Shown: positions 22,701 to 33,510 of the stretch, one piece after another
Layout of the letters: each line of letters begins with the position of its first letter
Position numbering within the stretch: position 1 is the first letter of the stretch
Assembly (NCBI GenBank): GCA_018881555.1
Contig: JACAXG010000032.1
Coordinates: forward strand, 3,856,837-3,920,836
DNA: 64,000 nucleotides
DNA from: Amblyornis subalaris
Taxonomy: Eukaryota > Chordata > Aves > Passeriformes > Ptilonorhynchidae
Direction of reading: 5' to 3'
Position numbers and translations under genes: made by a program
Notes under the pieces: generated by a model
Told to the model about the DNA's origin: nothing
What the model saw: the letters and a program-made list of their open reading frames with translations, nothing else
Databases searched by the model: none

Positions 22701-25700
22701 TTGCAAATGAATGCCTAAATACAGGTTTTTCATCTATAGTAAGAGCGGAAGTCTGTAGTTTGGTCTTCAGAAAAGGTGTCAATAAGCAGTCCTGTTTCCC
22801 AGCATGTTTGAAATTCAGAACACTGTTTAAATACCTCACTGTGGAATTAAGAGTCTATTTAAGGTCTTGCTACTGATGTCTCACCTGGTAAATATTTGAG
22901 GAATTTGCTATAAATATTTTTTTCCACATTTTTTCTCAGTTAAGTATAAATCAACAAGTCCTGTGAATTTTTAAAGGCAGATATGTGTTACTCCCTGCTG
23001 CACAGTATATAGGAACTCCAGGTACTTTATAGAAAAATACAGAAACTATCGAGATTGCGTATGAGTTGTTGCTATTTTATGCTAAAACACGTTAGTTAGG
23101 TGTTAATGTTCTGATCTCACAAATATTTGTGCCAATAAATAACTTGAGTCAAAGGGGAAACATTGTTTACATGTGTGACATTAGTTACAATCACAAAAAT
23201 GTGCAGGACTAGGGTTTCATCTTGTAAACCTTCATTGGCTGAAATTAAAATCAGAGAGGTCATGTTATCATTAACAGCATACATTTTGACAATATCTTTT
23301 GGATATTTTATCTCATAGGGCATCATCCGTAATTTAATGGTTTATTGTTGGAGTGGCCCAATTGCAACCAGGTAGCAGGACTATCTGTACCTTCTACATG
23401 AAGGAGTACAGGATCAGCCTTCTGACTCAGTCTCCCTTGTGTTTCACTGCAGCTGCCCAGAACTGATCTGGGATCTCAACAGCAAAAGTCTTTTCACCAG
23501 GAAATGTCAAAACACAAAATCCAGCATTTTTTCAGAAATATGTTGGGTTTGATCAAACCCACTTTGAGAGTTGCTTTTAACAGTAAAAAAAAAAACAAAC
23601 AAAAAACCAATTCTGATTAAATTTAGAGAGGCCCATTGCAGACTAGCAAAGTAGAGAAGCATCTGCCAGCTTTCAGGGGCCCTATTCCCATTAGCTGGTT
23701 TGGCTTGGGCAGAGTAGAGACTTCAACCTTATTCTCACACATAAGCAGCCTGGGTGCTTGGTTTACCTTACTCTTCACTTTCCACATTTTCTGGCCAGTC
23801 CCAAGGGTGATGTGTACTCCTGACCCGTTAGTACCTGCTGGGAATTACAGCAAAAGCATCTTGCATTACTGCAAGCTCTTTAGAAGGGCAGCAGCACCAC
23901 ACCGCGAGCACATCCCTGCCCTGGGATTGCCTCTGAACCTCTGAACGGTAATGCAGCTAAAGAGCAAAATTATACAATGTGCAAGCCATCAATAAACACG
24001 TTCTCACGCTGGGAACTCTGTGAAATGGTGACCTTTTGTTTTCCAAAGGGAATCTATCCAACTGCCTGCCAGGTTATTACAGCATTGGAGTTGCATCACT
24101 CCCAGGTACACTACAGAGAGCACCAATATAAAGGCATCAGAACAATGAAAGATGACTGTGACAATTATTATGTGGGATGTAGCTCTTGCCTTATTAAGCA
24201 ATCTGTTTACCACTCCTTTAGGGCAACCTGAGTATGCTTTCAGCAGTCTTNCTTCATTCCCTGGCAGCACAAAGATTACAAGGCTTTTTGAAAAGAGCCT
24301 GAGATGGGAGAACCCTTTTTAAACTATTTAGGGACTAGTTCAGTCCCTGGAGAAAATTTGTTTTAGGTAAAGACAACGTAAAACCAGATCAGCAGGAAAT
24401 ACTTGTCAGGGATTTAGAAACAAACAACTGCTGCACGGAGCATCCTAACTTCAAACACCTTAATGTAATAATTTGTTTTTAATCATCCATGAGATGGAAA
24501 ATATGAGGAAAATGTAATATAAATGTCCAAGAATAACAGCGGTTAGTTGTTTGGATTTAAAATCAAAGGCATTTTCCATGCTGTTGAAGATTTCCATACC
24601 AGTGGGCCTGGGGGAACTCAGGGTGCAGTAGGCTTCCATCTGCCAAGGACAGGAATAAGTTGCACTTGTCCTCCTCATATCCTCCTGCAGCTTCACATGC
24701 CGGGGCAGCACTGCAAGGAGCTGTGCTGATGGGGCAGTGTGGCTTTGCTTACGCTCCTTGGAGGTGAGCGAGCCTGGTTTGAATCATTCCTTTTGTGGAG
24801 ATCCTTACCTGGTGCCAAAATTTCTCTCCAGCCATGCCTGGCAGCCGGCTCACCTGGACCCTTGGAGTGTCAGCAGGCGCTGGCAGGGTGCTGCCCTGGT
24901 ACCCTGCTGAGCACTCTGAGAGGTCTAGAGACAAAGTATTTAGAGGCCTACCTTAGAAAGACACCTCTTATTTCCATGGTGATTAAAATAAAATGTTTCT
25001 ACCTCCTTTGCAGGGACTCTCAAGCCTGGTTTGGGATAGAAAGGAAATAAATTTTTATCGTGGGGAAATGGAACACAGAAAATCTCCTACGCACCTGTCT
25101 GCTTCTTTTGGTGCCTAAATACCTTTGAAAGTCTTGCCTTGAGTGCCAAAGCGATGATGGATCACACAGTATTTCCTTTTTATTATTGCACTGCATCCTT
25201 TGGGCCTCACATTAACATAATTAGGGCCATATGGCACCAGAATCTTTGTTGGTTCAAACTGATGCAGCTCCTTTGAAGTCAGAGAGCCTGTGCCAGTTTA
25301 TACCTGCTGAAGACTTGGTTTATGGTCTGGGAAATAAGAGAGAGAAGGGGGGGAAAGAGGGACCCAGGCACTTTTTGTAGTTAATTAAGAACTACATAGA
25401 TGTATTTGTGCCCTGCTGCTGCTGTCCACCAGGAGCAGTGCCTGAAGTGCCTTTGTGCCTGTAACATCCTTTGCGTGATTACCTCTCACTGTCAGCTGCT
25501 GTGCCTCTCCTAGTGACTCAGAGTGTTTCAGTGGCTGTAGGTAAAGCTGCATGCAGTGAGTCAGAGCCAGCCAGCCACCTCTGCACAGCAATCAAAAACA
25601 TCCCATTCCCATTCACTTGGTCATAAGGAGACAAAGAATTGCCTGAGCGACTGTAGTCTCTGTGCAAAGAAATTAAACTCTCATTTTTCCCCCTTGAATT

Positions 25701-26545
25701 CATTGTGAAAACACTTGACACTTATAAGTAAATATATTCTTATAAAGATATCTGCTGGGTAACATCAAAAAGATAACGAAACACAGAGAAAGTAAGCGAT
25801 GTAAATCCAAAGCATAAAGCCATGGATTTAGAGTCAGGGAGCAAAGAAATATCGTGACTGGATGAAGCTTCAAAGCCCAGGACCAAAACTTACACTCCTG
25901 AATCCTTATACAAGGCACCCAGATAAAANGAACTTATACCGTCAGGAATGTTGGAGTGAACAAATACAACTGGCGTCACTGAAAGCTCTAAGCCGTCAGT
26001 ACCTGGAAAACTCTGGTAACTGGCACCCTGGAAAGTAGAGTCATGTCTTTTGGGCTACTGAAATGTGGGTTTGTGTATCCACATTCTGCCCAGTTCCCAC
26101 AATGATCCTAAAATGTTTCAATTCCAAACACTTCCCAGTTTTGAGGTAGTTGATATTCACATCTAACCAAGGCTGGTCTCGAGTGGGTCAGACACCCACG
26201 TCCTGCAGCCAGCCACAGGCTGAGCCAGGGGGCTGGCTGTCCCCCACTCCTACTCCAACTCATGCTCAGGGCTCAGGTGCTCAGGTCAGCACTGCACACA
26301 TGAAAAGCATTCCTGTAAGTTCCCCAACAGCCCCAGTTAGCACCAAAATGGGCCCAATAAAGAGTTTTCTGCTTTGCAGTGCTGTAGGCCNCATGGAGAG
26401 AAGGATAATCTGAGTGCTCAGCTGTGGGCAGCAAATACCCGAGCTGAGTCTGGAGCCCGAACACACCTTGGCCACTTTGCAAATGCCACCTTGTACCTGT
26501 CAGCTGAGCCACTCTGTGGTCACTGCCTTTAAATAATCCCTTCTA

Positions 26546-26612
26546 ATCATAGAATCATAGAATATGCTGAGTTGGAAGGGACCCATCAGGATCATCAAGT
26601 CCAANTCCTAAT
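26546..26612 (-). mobile_element. CR1 LINE 3' tip
   Basis: The plus strand starts with ATCATAGAATCATAGAAT, then GAGTTGGAAGGGACCCATCA and GATCATCAAGTCCAA: the reverse complement of the avian CR1 terminus. Only about 65 bases remain. One undetermined base at 26605. Confidence 0.9.
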
Positions 26613-26840
26613 GAAGGAAGGCAAACTTTTGGTCTCAGAAGGTCCTTGAGAGGTGTAGCAAAGGGGGTCTGCACTGTCTATCTGCTTTTTCCAACTCTCT
26701 CAGTTTGCCTAAGAACCACTTCATGCAACACATGTTCTTCCTCTGTTCTTGGTGAGAACAGCAGCATTGTGCCCTCTCTGCGCTCTCAGGCACCAGGATT
26801 GATTGAGAGTATTTATATCACAGGNATATACGACAGGGGG

Positions 26841-26927
26841 AGGTGTCTCTGCCCATGGCAAAGCGGTCAGAACTGGATGATCTCTAAGGTCCTGTCCAAC
26901 CAAACTCTTCTGTGGTTCGATGATTCA
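26841..26927 (+). mobile_element. CR1 LINE 3' tip
   Basis: The plus strand reads GGTGTCTCTGCCCATGGCAA, GGATGATCTCTAAGGTCCTG, TCCAACCAAACTCTTCTGTG and GATGATTCAA, a CR1 3' end with a decayed tail. With the copy at 26546 it forms a pair whose 3' ends point outward; the 230 bases between them show no CR1 similarity that I can see. Confidence 0.82.
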
Positions 26928-28066
26928 ATCAGTTATAAAGGCATCTCCTGAGAAAAGGGAAACAATCAGCTCTCCCCATGTGCCAGCAGGGAGAGAACAC
27001 CAGCAGGACAAGGTGAAAAGGTGCCAGGCAGAGCACTCACCATTCAGATGCTGCTGGAGCCAGGGATGCTGTGTAGGGGTTTGTGTTTGCTCTAGGTGTA
27101 GCTGATTTTCTAGATCACATCTGTTCTTAATCTTCTGCTACTATGCTCAGTTAAATATTTCACAGTGGTTTTATCAGCCAGCTCTCAGCTGGGACTGGGA
27201 GCTGGTTATTCTGAGGAATTTCCTGCTTCTAAACTAGACTGTCACAGGGCGGAGAGGGCTCATCTCTGACCACAGCTTCAGCACATGAGGACTCCTTCCA
27301 TATCTCACTGGATGGCAAACTGATTTTAAGGCCATTACTCCTTGGTATCAATGATGAAGATCAGCAGCCTTTTGTAAAGAGATGTTCAAGGTACCAACAC
27401 AGTGTTAAGCTTTGATCAGACTAAAGAATGTGGATTTAGACAATGAGACCATAATTGATCACATGAGGAAGTTACTTCCCCAAAAGAAATTTTAAAAACC
27501 TCCATTATTTCATATCTCATCAATGCAAATCAATCTAATCCAAATACAGAAAAACTGTACCATTGAGATGAACAGATTGCAAAAAGACTTGGCTAATTGT
27601 GAGGATTTCTAATTAAAGGAGAAGCGTAGGTCGTCAGGGATGGCTGTTTAGAGCCAGTCGTACGATATGGGGTCATTCAGTCCCTCATTCATGGGAAGAG
27701 GGGAAGCTCTGTCTCGGGTTGATGGGGTGAGGGATGGTACCTTGCTTCATCTTCTTCCTCTCTGTGATGCAGAAAAAGTGGAGAATTGTGTTCTGAGGAG
27801 TCTGGTACACCTAGCTGAGGTAAATAGCAACACACAGAGTAATTATCAAACTATAGTGACTGTTTTACCATAAAAATCAACAAATGATTCCTTGTCTTCT
27901 GCATATGCAGTAATGTGGGTGAGGAGGTTGAATTCTTAGCAGTTTTTGACTATCCCATCTTGAAAAATCCTAGCTTATCTTCAATGTTTTGGTGTTGATG
28001 CTACTGTTTTAATGTGGTTACATAACTCACAGCAATTAAAAGCATTTCATTAAACTTGTTTTTCAG

Positions 28067-28124
28067 GTTACATATCACTTTATACTTCACAAGTGCCATC
28101 CATCCAATCATCTTTGTGGTTTTG
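28067..28124 (+). other. Exon-like interval between splice-type signals
   Basis: The left edge is a good 3' splice-site match (ACTTGTTTTTCAG, a pyrimidine run plus CAG). The right edge is TTTTG followed by GTAAGC, a good 5' splice-site match. The 58 bases are open in all three frames; one frame reads LHITLYFTSAIHPIIFVVL, hydrophobic. I recognise no gene. Decoy splice pairs are common in introns, so this is weak. Confidence 0.12.
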
Positions 28125-29389
28125 GTAAGCATTCATTATATCCCGTGCCACTCCAGCAAGGTTTGGCAGCAGTATCACAGCCAAATCGATTTGGCAGAGC
28201 AAACACATCCAGGTGCTGGAAGAGATCGAGAAGATTGTTTCTGGGGGCTCAGAACTGCATAATGCAGACTTCTTTAGCCCTATCCCAAACCAACATAGAG
28301 TTGGGATAGTGGAAGACATTGAGCTTTGACCTTCAAAAGCCTTTGTGCACTCAGGTTTCAAGCAGGGCACTTCCCTGCACACGGGTGAGTAGCAGAACAG
28401 GGGTAATTCTGCTTAAAATGTAGGTGTTGGAGAAACTGGGAGTGAGAGCTGTTTTGCTTGACTACAAGCCAAAAGACTGGAGCTCAACCCTCCCCTCTCC
28501 TGGTCTAGCGTTATGTTTTGCCTAATACTGGGATGACACAAAATGCTCCTGGCAAGGGGAAGATACGAGTTTCCATCTACCANGCTGAGGACAAGGTCAG
28601 AGCTAGACTGGTTACTCCTTGATGGGAACNTTCCCCAAGCTGTGGTGTTTACAGACTCACTCTGGTGTTGAGGAAGACACCATGGCTTCTCTGGCCTGTC
28701 TCTGGCCTTTGTGCCTTGTGTTAGGGACAGGCAAATGACCATTCCTTTAAGCAGAATGTGGCTTGAGAGGAGGCTACTGGCCAAGAGGAGGGAAACCAGG
28801 ACACGGCATGAGAAACAGGTGACAATAAGAAGTAACAGTGTGTCTAGGAAACCATATTTATAATCCCATGCAAAGCTTTTCCTGGCTGGCAAGGGAACAG
28901 GTATATCCTGGAGCATATCACCAAGCTGGTGCCTATGCCAGGCTGGCAGCATTGGCAGCCACCTGCCAGTTCATCACACACTGGTTCTGCCCTAATCCAC
29001 CACAGACACCACCATCAGCAGTCCTGACCTCGCCCTGTGCTGTTTGCTCTTCCTCCCACTCCGCTCTTCTGTCTCACACCAGCTAAAATTAAGCACCCAA
29101 GTGTTTCTGAAATGCATTGAGTCCCAGCAGTGTTCACATCCAGGTGACCAGAATCCCAAATATAAACTGTTCCAAGCTATTTATTGCTTGAGTCCAAGCA
29201 CACCCAGTTTGTCACCCTTGACTCTTTTAGCATAATTTGGTCACCTTCCTCCTGGGCCCAGGTCCCTGTCATCTAGCTTCATCACCAGGCAGAGGTGCAT
29301 AAGGTTGGACCACACTTTGCCTCCTCAGGGAAGCATGACGGGAGGGGAAACAGTCAAGCCCCTTTGGACCTCATATCCCTGGTATAATA

Positions 29390-29660
29390 CTGTTAACTGA
29401 CTTGGCAGCAGTAGAATAAGGCTTAATTAGTTGCTATTTGTAAAGAGCATAAAGATAATTTGAAGTGCAAGATGATGCATTAACCTGAAGAATTAGTCTA
29501 ATTAAATGCTTGAAATTGCTATTAGATACGTAACATTATTAGAGCAGAGGCTGTATATCAATATTTTAATGCAAGCACAGTTTTGATTTTCTGTTTTGAA
29601 AAATATTGCCATAAATTTAATTACGGGCTGGTTAATTATTNTATCCTCATTAACAACAGT
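29390..29660. promoter_or_regulatory. AT-rich block dense in homeodomain-type sites
   Basis: Four TAATTA-type cores occur within about 220 bases: near 29423-29430, 29499-29504, 29617-29623 and 29632-29638. Such clusters are typical of developmental conserved non-coding elements, but AT-rich DNA also produces them by chance. Confidence 0.2.
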
Positions 29661-31689
29661 CATATGGTAAAATAATGTTGGCTTCTCTACGTCTTTCATG
29701 CAGATGTGACTAACAGTGGTCTTTGTTTCTAAGAAATGGGTGCCTGAGCTGAAAACACAGGAAAAGATCCATCTCCTTTTTTTTCCAAATCATCTTTCAA
29801 AGGACTCTATTATGTAAATTTCACTCCACAGTGAAGTGATATGGACAGAGGAGTAAACTCTCCACCCAGGCAGATTCAGAGCTTTCTGGGATGGGAGTTC
29901 ATGATGCAGAGTCAAACCAACAACAACTCATGAAAAGAGTACTCCTATTCCCCTTTCCCATCCCCTCCCACTGTTCCCTTGGACCACGAACAGTACTCTG
30001 ACCTCATTGTGAACCACTTTGTGGTGCTAACCCTGGGAACAATAACCCCACAATATAAGAAAAAATTTCTGGGGGATTGAATCCCCGAATCATATTACTG
30101 TAGAGTAAGACGAGTGGCAGAGAAGCAGAGAGGTGGCAAGAGACTGTGCAGCCAAGGGTGGAGGAGAAAGCAAAGCAGGACCACTGTTTTAAACACCAAC
30201 TCCTTCCAAAATGGGTTTATTTGTAACATAAAGCCATGCTGTCGGAGATGAGGGAGCAGCCACCACAGCACACTACANTCAAGCAAGGAGAAAACAATAA
30301 ATAGCAGCACAAACTGGTTGTGGTCAGAGATGCAGCTGATCTCAGTGGCCTGCTGATTTGCTGTGGGAAGGAGCCAGAAACGAGAACAGCCCCACCGAAA
30401 CCTCTCTCCTGCTTCTCCATGCACGCGGTAGCGTAAGGAAGTATGTGAACAGCCTGTGCCTGACAGTGTAGTGCTGATGAAGCCGGGCAGACATGCACCT
30501 ACTCTGCACAGGGATAGAAAACATGCATGCCAGCTCCAACCAAAGGCTTAGCGGACCATAGTCATGTTGCCAGCAGGGACTAAAAACGGACACCTAGGGA
30601 AAAACATAAGGAAAATGCAAATGTGGCATGACGCTTGCCCCATGCACTCTGTCAGCCTACACATGTCCATAGCTTAGGGGCTCAGGCACAGTGTAAAGAA
30701 GCATTTCATTCTGTGAGGTTTGAATTTGCATCTCTTATCTTTCTTTTCATCTTGTAGTGACAGTAAAAACAGGAAGATCTTCTCATCTGGCTTTCTTCAT
30801 GTTTTTACAGACATGTATCTCAAAGTCCTCAGCTGCCTCTTGTGGAAGATTAATTGAGGCACACACGTGTCTTCCTCATGCAGTGACCATCCTGTCTCCT
30901 CTCCTTCCTGCTGGCCTTCTAGGGTATTCCCTTTCTGTGTATGGGAAGCTGGATTCTTGATGGATGGGAGAAAGGACAATATCCTGTAAGGGAATAAGTG
31001 GGACATAAAAAGAGGAGAGCCAATACCATAAAAATATTGGTCACTCAACTCCCAGAGCAGATACAAGTGAGAAAACTGGAGATCCTACACAGGTCCCTTT
31101 TCTGTATCAAGGTCAGTCAGTGAGCCGTCCTTCAGTCTTCAAGGGAAAACTCCTGATAGCTTTTTCCTGGTTTTAAGACTATTTAAGGAAAATTCTACTG
31201 TTCCTTTTATTAGCCAAATACTTTGAAGACTTTCCATACAGTCATGATTAGTCACTACTGACACATCTCATTTACAGGGCTCTTAGAGTTGCACACCATG
31301 CCCACTGTATGACCTCTAAGGGAATTGTTTAAAACATATTTAAGTGAACTACAAGCTGAAGTCCTTTTTAAGAGGTACTCCATGTGCTTAAGGTCAGGTG
31401 TTTTAAGGACCTAAAGGTGCAGGTAGGCGTTCACCAGAATTTGAATGTAAGGCCACAAGTACACCACATGCCTAAGCACTGCAGAAAACTGCACTAGAGC
31501 TGAAACACGCACGAAAGTCCCATTACAATCCTAAGATACTGTGAAGAATTTGGAAATCACAGTCTATGATTTATTTTATAGATAGTTCTATTTTTACTCT
31601 TCTTGCCATTTCCTCAGTGCCTCCTTCCCATAAGAAGAAGCAAGAATACATGAAATACGGCATTTAAGAGAGAGAAGTGGGACACATTG

Positions 31690-32150
31690 AGGGAAGTATT
31701 GCCAGCAAAAAAAAAAGGAAATATCAGGATTGTTATGCAAAGCCTTGATAAGACCTCTTTTGGCCATCCTACAGTCAGGAAAGAAGGATTCAAACTGGAG
31801 CAAGCTCAGAGAAGAGTAGCTTGAATGGCTGGAAGAACTGGGAGTCTATTAGACATGGAGAAACCTAAATACCTTGGATCCTTAACCGATCACTTCTAAC
31901 ATATAATTGTATAACATGGCTGTTATACAACACAGGAGTACATGTGAGACGTGGAAAAGATGCTTAAGGAAAACGAAAATGTTGGTACAGCAAATTATTT
32001 ATAAACTAGCCATGAATACGGTTAGGCTGGAAATTGGAAAGAAGTTTCTTCCAGAGGAATGTAATTCTCTGCGCCTTTCCCAGAGAAACAAACAATCCAG
32101 TCACTTCTGAGCTTAAACAGTTTGTGAAAGGGATTATATCATAAGGCCAC
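31690..32150 (+). mobile_element. Ancient CR1 LINE, 3' region
   Basis: A strongly decayed CR1 of the old amniote type, plus strand. Alignable segments are CAGGATTGTTATGCAAAGCC followed by ATAAGACCTCTTTTGGCC, CTGGAGCAAGCTCAGAGAAG, GAAGAACTGGGAGTCTATTA, and near 32023-32090 the block GTTAGGCTGGAAATTGGAAA then AAGTTTCTTCCAGAGG. An A-run near 31708 interrupts it. No tail repeats are recognisable. The family assignment is from recalled consensus, so boundaries are approximate. Confidence 0.65.
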
Positions 32151-32559
32151 AAGATTACATCACAGCAAGTCTCTGCCAGTCCTATTTGCCAACATCCTTA
32201 TACCCAGATAGAGCTGAGCCAGACAAAAACACCCTGCTTGGCACAGGGACCAGGCTGCGTAACTTCCTNGTGAAATTGCAATCAGAAACCTCCTTTGGGG
32301 AGATCCACTCAAGAAAGTGAAAACATTCAGTAGTTATTTCTGTATCGGCAAGAAAGAGAACAGTGGGTTTCCATGGCTTCCCAGGCCATTAACGGCGCAA
32401 TGGTGAACATGCCGGAGAATCAGCGNGTCCAGGTAACTTGAACTCTAGATCCATAAAGGAGTTAGGGGAGGGAGACTTAATGCACTGATGATAAACACTG
32501 GAAAAGCTGGAAAGTTCAAGAGGNCTGAAAATGGGTCCATGTGAAGGCAGTCACTCATG

Positions 32560-33510
32560 GAAATCAAGATTTGCATAACTACAGGCCAGGTATTCCACCA
32601 CTCTCAGATAAGGTAATGGGAATGATTGCATTAGCAAGATTCATTTCACAAAGAAGGCACAAATAAGAACATAATTCATGGTTCATTGTCTTATTCAGAC
32701 TAGTTTGACTTAAATATTGGGGTGACTGAAGAGCTGAGTGGTGATGGTAAATAGGGCTTTTCAGAACTTGGTACTCCTGTAGCTTTGCAATTGTAAAGAC
32801 CAGCATACCCTGACAGTAAAGCACACATTAGCTGGATTGTGAACGTGCTAATTGATAGGTCTCAAACAGTGACTGTCCATGGGGAATCATCTAATGGTGA
32901 ACTGCAGGGATCAGTGTACACTCAATGCTACTCAACATTTTCTGCACTGTTCTGGGAGCAAATATAAGAAACACTGCTGAGATAACTTGCTGTAGATGAC
33001 AAAGTTTGACAGAATGATAAATAAGGATGAAGATAAGGCTGTCATCCAGAATCATCTGGAGAGCGAGCTAAATTGAGCTGATTCAAACAACCTGTGTTTT
33101 AAATTAGAGAGATAGATTCACAGCAAGGAGAGCTGACCATCTGCAGAGTGAGGCTGCCTCTGAAAAGCTCTAACACTGGAAGGATTGAGGGGTCTTATCT
33201 GTCAAGCAACACAACATGAGCTCCCACAGTGACAGAAGAGGATAAAGCAATTTTTGTCTGTACAAGCAAGGAGGTTGTTTAGTAGCAGCAGAAAAGACAT
33301 TTTGCCTCTCTAATTGCCTAAAGCTGATCCTGGAAAAACTTTTGCAGTTCTGGTGCCCTTTTTAAAGTACTCTGGCAAACTGTAGAACTCAAGAAAAGTG
33401 TCATGGAAGCTGGTTGAGCAAAACACTTCTAATGAGAAATACAGACTCAGCCTCCTCAACTTATCAAAAACAAGAGTGAAAGGAGTTTGAGTACATTATA
33501 TGCATTTCTT
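32560..33510 (+). mobile_element. Ancient CR1 LINE, reverse-transcriptase region
   Basis: Roughly 950 bases of old amniote-type CR1. The best segment, 32850-32930, reads ATTGATAGGTCTCAAACAG, CATGGGGAATCATCTAATGG and GAACTGCAGGGATCAGTG. Translated, this gives LIDRSQTV followed by HGESSNGELQGSV, matching the family's conserved LQGS reverse-transcriptase block. The catalytic F/YADD box survives as a degenerate LAVDDK-like remnant at about 32986-33004. Further similarity runs to about 33510 (CAGCCTCCTCAACTTATCAA). Frameshifts and stops are many. It lies downstream of a piece that corresponds to a more 3' part of the element, so the two are separate insertions or a rearranged copy. Confidence 0.7.
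32850..33010 (+). pseudogene. Decayed CR1 reverse-transcriptase core
   Basis: This is the most recognisable coding relic in the old CR1: the LQGS motif (about 32905-32920) and a degraded aspartate-pair box (VDD) about 75 bases later. The spacing fits reverse-transcriptase blocks. The reading frame does not stay open between them, so it cannot be functional. Confidence 0.6.

Larger units (their letters stand above)
14913..26545. other. Long non-coding stretch, repeat-poor
   Basis: Over 11 kb with no interspersed repeat that I recognise, unusual next to the CR1-bearing flanks. It holds the regulatory-looking block at 15.4-15.6 kb, a 14-base palindrome at 19.7 kb, and a GC-richer segment at 20.0-21.9 kb where open frames are long on both strands (329 codons at 20112-21101, no ATG for about the first 60 codons). 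No domain is recognisable in any of them. Runs of T occur near 18.1 and 18.17 kb. Confidence 0.5.
26928..31689. other. Non-coding stretch
   Basis: No gene or interspersed repeat recognised. It includes a 58-base exon-like interval (28067-28124) and a homeodomain-site-rich AT block (29390-29660), both listed separately. A 179-codon minus-strand frame (28413-28952) holds two undetermined bases and no recognised domain. Confidence 0.5.

Noticed and set aside
28413..28952. 179-codon minus-strand frame
   Set aside because: It contains two undetermined bases, no domain, and no transcript-type signals; a chance frame.
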